Source: PALSA-243 sp963743705
Lineage (GTDB): Bacteria > Acidobacteriota > Terriglobia > Bryobacterales > Bryobacteraceae
DNA: 64,000 bases
Assembly (NCBI GenBank): GCA_963743705.1
Contig: CAVUQS010000001.1
Coordinates: 1 to 64,000, forward strand
Reading direction: 5' to 3'
The notes under the pieces: generated by a model
Told to the model about the DNA's origin: nothing
Seen by the model: the letters and a program-made list of their open reading frames with translations, nothing else
The model's database searches: none
Translations under genes and position numbers: made by a program
Part shown: positions 60,992-64,000 of the stretch, one piece after another
How the letters are laid out: each line of letters begins with the position of its first letter
How positions within the stretch are numbered: the stretch's first letter is position 1

Positions 60992-62454
60992 CGCAGCACC
61001 GGCTTACGGGCGGCGGTCACTTCGTCCACGCGGCCAATGCGCGTGTTATATGGCGCGTTCTTCACCATCTGCGGATCGGTCTCGACTTCCTTCGCGATCG
61101 AAATCATGGCATCGACGAATTGATCGATCTCGAGCTTGCTCTCGGTCTCGGTCGGCTCAATCATCAGTGCGCCGTGCACAATCAGCGGGAAGCTGACGGT
61201 GTAAGGATGGAATCCATAATCGATCAGGCGCTTCGCCAGATCGCCCGTCGAAACGCCGAGCTTTTTCTGCCGGTCGTCGCTGAATACCACTTCGTGCATA
61301 TTGGGCGAGGGATAGGGCAGGTCGTAGTAAGGCTCCAGCTTCTTGCGGATATAGACCGCGTTCATCACTGCATCCACCGTGGCGTTGCGCAACCCGGGCC
61401 CGCCATGCGCCAGGATGTACGCCAACGCGCGCACCAGCACGCCGAAGTTGCCGTAAAACGCGCGCACCCGGCCGATGGAGTGCTTCCGCTTGTAATCGTA
61501 GGCCAGCTTCTTTCCGCTACGCCGCAGACGCGGGATGGGCAGGAACGGCTCGAACGCCTTCTTCACTGCCACCGGGCCCGCGCCCGGTCCGCCGCCGCCG
61601 TGCGGAGTCGAAAACGTCTTGTGCAGGTTCAGGTGCAGCACATCCACGCCGAAGTCGCCGGGGCGCGCCACGCCAACCAGGGCGTTCATGTTGGCGCCAT
61701 CCATATAAAGCATGGCGCCCTTCTTGTGCAGGATCTCCGCCACGTGAACGATGTTCTCTTCGAACACGCCAAGCGTGTTAGGATTCGTCACCATTAGCGC
61801 GGCGACATCCTCATTCACGATATGCTCGAGCGCGCTGACATCGAGCACGCCCGCATCGCTCGACTTGATGTTTTCGATCGCGTAGCCCGCCACCGCCGCC
61901 GTGGCCGGATTGGTGCCGTGCGCCGAATCGGGGATCAGAATTTTCTTCCGCGGGTTGCCGCGTTTTTCCAGCAGCGCGCGAATCAGCAGGATGCCCGTCA
62001 GTTCGCCATGCGCGCCGGCCGCCGGCTGCAGCGTGACCGCGTCCATGCCGGTGATTTCGGCGAGCGCGTCTTCCAGCTTCGCCATCACCTGCATGCAGCC
62101 TTGCGCCAGAGCTTCCGGCTGATACGGATGCGCCCACGCCAGCCCTTCGATGCGCGCCACCAGCTCATTGATGCGCGGGTTGTACTTCATCGTGCACGAC
62201 CCCAGCGGATACATGCCGTGATCGATGGCGTAATTCCACGTCGAAAGCCGAGTGAAATGGCGGATCGCTTCGACCTCGCTTACTTCGGGGAAGCCTTCGA
62301 TCTCCGCGCGCACGTTCCCGGCGCCGAGCGCCTCGTCCGCGTCCACCGCCGGCACGTCAAGCTCCGGCAGTTGATACGCCTTCTTGCCCGGCGATGAGCG
62401 CTCGAACAGCAGGCCTTCGTTTTGCGAGAGATGCTGGGTGACTTTTTCGATCAT
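60976..62454 (-). CDS. gcvPB: Glycine dehydrogenase (decarboxylating) subunit 2
   Basis: A 492-residue PLP subunit of the P-protein. Hallmarks: YPLGSCTMKYNPRINE near residue 80, LQPAAGAHGELTGILLIRAL, IPDSAHGTNPATAAVAGY, and the PLP-lysine in LHLNLHKTFSTPHGGGGPG. It works with GcvPA to decarboxylate glycine and load the lipoyl arm of GcvH. ATG 62454 overlaps the gcvPA stop (ATGA); a longer frame to 62511 is not needed. Confidence 0.96.
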   Translation of the reverse strand: MIEKVTQHLSQNEGLLFERSSPGKKAYQLPELDVPAVDADEALGAGNVRAEIEGFPEVSEVEAIRHFTRLSTWNYAIDHGMYPLGSCTMKYNPRINELVARIEGLAWAHPYQPEALAQGCMQVMAKLEDALAEITGMDAVTLQPAAGAHGELTGILLIRALLEKRGNPRKKILIPDSAHGTNPATAAVAGYAIENIKSSDAGVLDVSALEHIVNEDVAALMVTNPNTLGVFEENIVHVAEILHKKGAMLYMDGANMNALVGVARPGDFGVDVLHLNLHKTFSTPHGGGGPGAGPVAVKKAFEPFLPIPRLRRSGKKLAYDYKRKHSIGRVRAFYGNFGVLVRALAYILAHGGPGLRNATVDAVMNAVYIRKKLEPYYDLPYPSPNMHEVVFSDDRQKKLGVSTGDLAKRLIDYGFHPYTVSFPLIVHGALMIEPTETESKLEIDQFVDAMISIAKEVETDPQMVKNAPYNTRIGRVDEVTAARKPVLRWKPA

Positions 62455-63758
62455 GCGAGCGCCTCCGCAATTACATCCATATCCGCCCGCTTCGACATTT
62501 CCGTCGCGCACAGCAGCATGCCGTCGGCGAGTTCCGGATAGAACGCGCCTAGCGGCAGGCCGCCGATGATTTTCTTCTTCAGCAGCGCTTTGTTCCTTTC
62601 GTCCGGCTTTTCCACCCGCGCCACAAACTCATTGAAGAACTTCCCGGTGAAGCGCGGCTTCACCTTTCCCGCGAGATAGTGCGCCTTGGCGAGATTCTGC
62701 TCCGCCAGCTCGCGCAGGCCCTGCTTGCCGTAGACCGTCATAAACACATTGGCCATCAGCGCGATCAAAGCCTGGTTCGTACAGATATTCGACGTCGCCT
62801 TCTCGCGCCGGATGTGTTGCTCGCGCGTCGAAAGCGTGAGGCAAAACGCGCGGTGGCCGCGCGAATCCGTGGTTTGACCAACCAGACGCCCCGGCATTTG
62901 CCGGATCAGCTTTTCCTTGGTGGCAATGATGCCCGCGAACGGGCCGCCGTAGCACGGCGAAATCGCGAACGATTGCAGCTCGCCCGCGACGATATCGGCC
63001 TCGGCCGGAGGTTCCATCAGCCCCAGCGAAACCGCTTCCGTAAATATCACCACCAGCAGCGCGCCGCGCTTGTGGGCGATTTCGGCCGCCGCCTTCACCT
63101 GGTCGACGATGCCGAAAAAGTTGGGCGACTGCACAATCACCGCGCCCGTCAGATCGTCCATGCGCCGTTCGAGATCTTCCAGATCGATCGTGCCCGCCTC
63201 GGCGTCGTAACCGAACTCCTCCACCGGCATCCCCTGATGCTTGGCGTAGGTCTGCAACACCTGGCGATATTCCGGGTGTACGGTCTTCGCAATCAGCACG
63301 CGGCCTTTGCCGGTCGCGCGCACGGCCATCATCGCCGCTTCCGGCACGGCGGTCGAGCCGTCGTACATCGAAGCGTTGGCGACATCCATGCCGGTCAACT
63401 GGCAGATCATCGTCTGGAATTCGAAGATGGTCGTCAGCGTCCCCTGCGAGATTTCGGCTTGATACGGCGTATACGAGGTCAAGAACTCGCCCCGCGAAAC
63501 CACCGTATCCACCAGCACCGGGCGGAAATGGTTGTACACGCCCGCGCCTAGAAACGACGCGTAGCCGTTGGCGTTTTCGCCGGCGCGCTGGCGGAAATAA
63601 TCGACGATCTCGTATTCGGAGATGCCCGGCGCCAGACTCAGCGGACGATTGAGCTTGACCGCCTCCGGCAAATGAGAAAACAATTCTTCAGCGGACCCAA
63701 CGCCAATGGCGTCCAGCATTGCCCGGCGCTCGGTATCGGACTTCGGAAGATAGCGCAA
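62451..63758 (-). CDS. gcvPA: Glycine dehydrogenase (decarboxylating) subunit 1
   Basis: A 435-residue subunit: RYLPKSDTERRAMLDAIGV at the start, FLGAGVYNHFRPVLVDTVVS, TPYQAEISQGTLTTIFEFQT and YDGSTAVPEAAMMA. Its PLP-domain copy lacks the PLP Lys, which GcvPB provides, as in the two-subunit P-proteins of many bacteria. The start is a TTG (63758) directly after the gcvH stop. Confidence 0.95.
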   Translation of the reverse strand: MRYLPKSDTERRAMLDAIGVGSAEELFSHLPEAVKLNRPLSLAPGISEYEIVDYFRQRAGENANGYASFLGAGVYNHFRPVLVDTVVSRGEFLTSYTPYQAEISQGTLTTIFEFQTMICQLTGMDVANASMYDGSTAVPEAAMMAVRATGKGRVLIAKTVHPEYRQVLQTYAKHQGMPVEEFGYDAEAGTIDLEDLERRMDDLTGAVIVQSPNFFGIVDQVKAAAEIAHKRGALLVVIFTEAVSLGLMEPPAEADIVAGELQSFAISPCYGGPFAGIIATKEKLIRQMPGRLVGQTTDSRGHRAFCLTLSTREQHIRREKATSNICTNQALIALMANVFMTVYGKQGLRELAEQNLAKAHYLAGKVKPRFTGKFFNEFVARVEKPDERNKALLKKKIIGGLPLGAFYPELADGMLLCATEMSKRADMDVIAEALA

Positions 63759-64000
63759 CTACTTTTCAGCCCCCACGTATGTTTGATACTCGGCCGCCGT
63801 CATCAGATTCTGAACTTCAGCCGCGGCGCTCAGCTTCAACTTCACCAGCCAAGCCGCGCCATGCGGATCCTCGTTCAGTTTCTCTGGCGAATCGGCCAGC
63901 AACCCATTGATTTCGGTGACTTCGCCGCTCACCGGCGCGTAGACGTCCGAGACGGCCTTCACCGACTCCACCGATCCCAGCGTCTTGCCCCGTTCTAATT
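63759..64000 (-). CDS. gcvH: Glycine cleavage H protein, N-terminus outside window
   Basis: The open frame enters from the right edge of the window. The visible part reads LERGKTLGSVESVKAVSDVY, so the lipoyl-lysine lies in SVESVKAV, then APVSGEVTEINGLLADSPEK, NEDPHGAAWLVKL and LMTAAEYQTYVGAEK. The GTG at 63971 is an internal codon. GcvH carries the aminomethyl group between the P and T proteins; its stop is 1 nt from the gcvPA start. Confidence 0.95.
   Translation of the reverse strand, partial: LERGKTLGSVESVKAVSDVYAPVSGEVTEINGLLADSPEKLNEDPHGAAWLVKLKLSAAAEVQNLMTAAEYQTYVGAEK

Overview
The window reads as chromosomal DNA of an acidobacterium close to Bryobacter/Solibacter. Three secreted proteins end in the TIGR03437-type C-terminal domain described from Solibacter, and one gene is an Acidobacteria-type VWA protein (TIGR03436). 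The sequence is GC-rich and densely coded, with many 1-4 nt start/stop overlaps. I saw no rRNA, tRNA, insertion sequence, phage or CRISPR array, and no gene-free gap above about 300 bases.

Layout. 1-3735: cut-off GT2/GT4 glycosyltransferase and an AsmA-like protein. 3781-5875: DUF3500 protein and a secreted phosphodiesterase-like protein, convergent. 5929-10333: periplasmic protein, histidine kinase and sigma-54 response regulator, divergent from a secreted two-repeat protein that carries a good sigma-54 promoter. 10352-16972: MFS and ArsB-like carriers, epoxide-hydrolase-like enzyme, catalase-like protein, quinone reductase-like enzyme, Dps, an ECF-sigma-like remnant and DUF2934. 16976-23978: large FG-GAP/VCBS secreted protein, ABC-2 transporter operon with an exported lectin-fold protein, and a PfkB sugar kinase. 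24012-28143: zinc-ribbon coiled-coil protein, then four neighbouring genes (outer-membrane barrel, mutM, Rieske, UDP-glucose dehydrogenase) that are all broken by many single-base frameshifts. 28209-32976: orphan OmpR-type regulator, YihY, FecR-like protein, BNR/TIGR03437 protein and two tiny genes missed by ordinary ORF cut-offs. 33131-36574: MocR-type regulator, pdxS, pdxT and a low-molecular-weight phosphatase/arsenate reductase, with a long inverted repeat in front of pdxS. 36663-43437: exported RidA-like triple-domain protein, VWA protein, LexA-like self-cleaving-type protein without a DNA-binding domain, mutY, a TIGR03437 protein and xseA. 43406-48309: zinc-ribbon/membrane protein cluster, then mnmA-nifS head-to-head with a SAM hydrolase. 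48323-55987: a hybrid pseudo-histidine-kinase, two HAD phosphatases, cutA, ftsB-like, ftsH and tilS. 56023-64000: KdsC-like phosphatase, tdh, ATP-grasp enzyme, YggX, a GT39-like membrane protein and the glycine cleavage genes gcvPB, gcvPA and gcvH, the last cut by the window edge.

How genes work together. Clear functional units are the sigma-54 two-component module and its probable target, PLP synthesis (PdxR-like regulator with pdxST), sulfur transfer to tRNA (nifS-mnmA), cell-envelope quality control and tRNA modification (ftsH, tilS), and glycine cleavage (gcvH-PA-PB). The most unusual items are the LexA-type protease domain on a non-HTH protein beside mutY, the hybrid kinase that has lost its phosphorylation residues, the sigma-54 module whose regulator has GAFTNA in place of GAFTGA, and a recurrent TANAAT box 5-14 nt before start codons that suggests leaderless or near-leaderless transcripts. 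All functional statements are read from sequence and family knowledge; no search was run.
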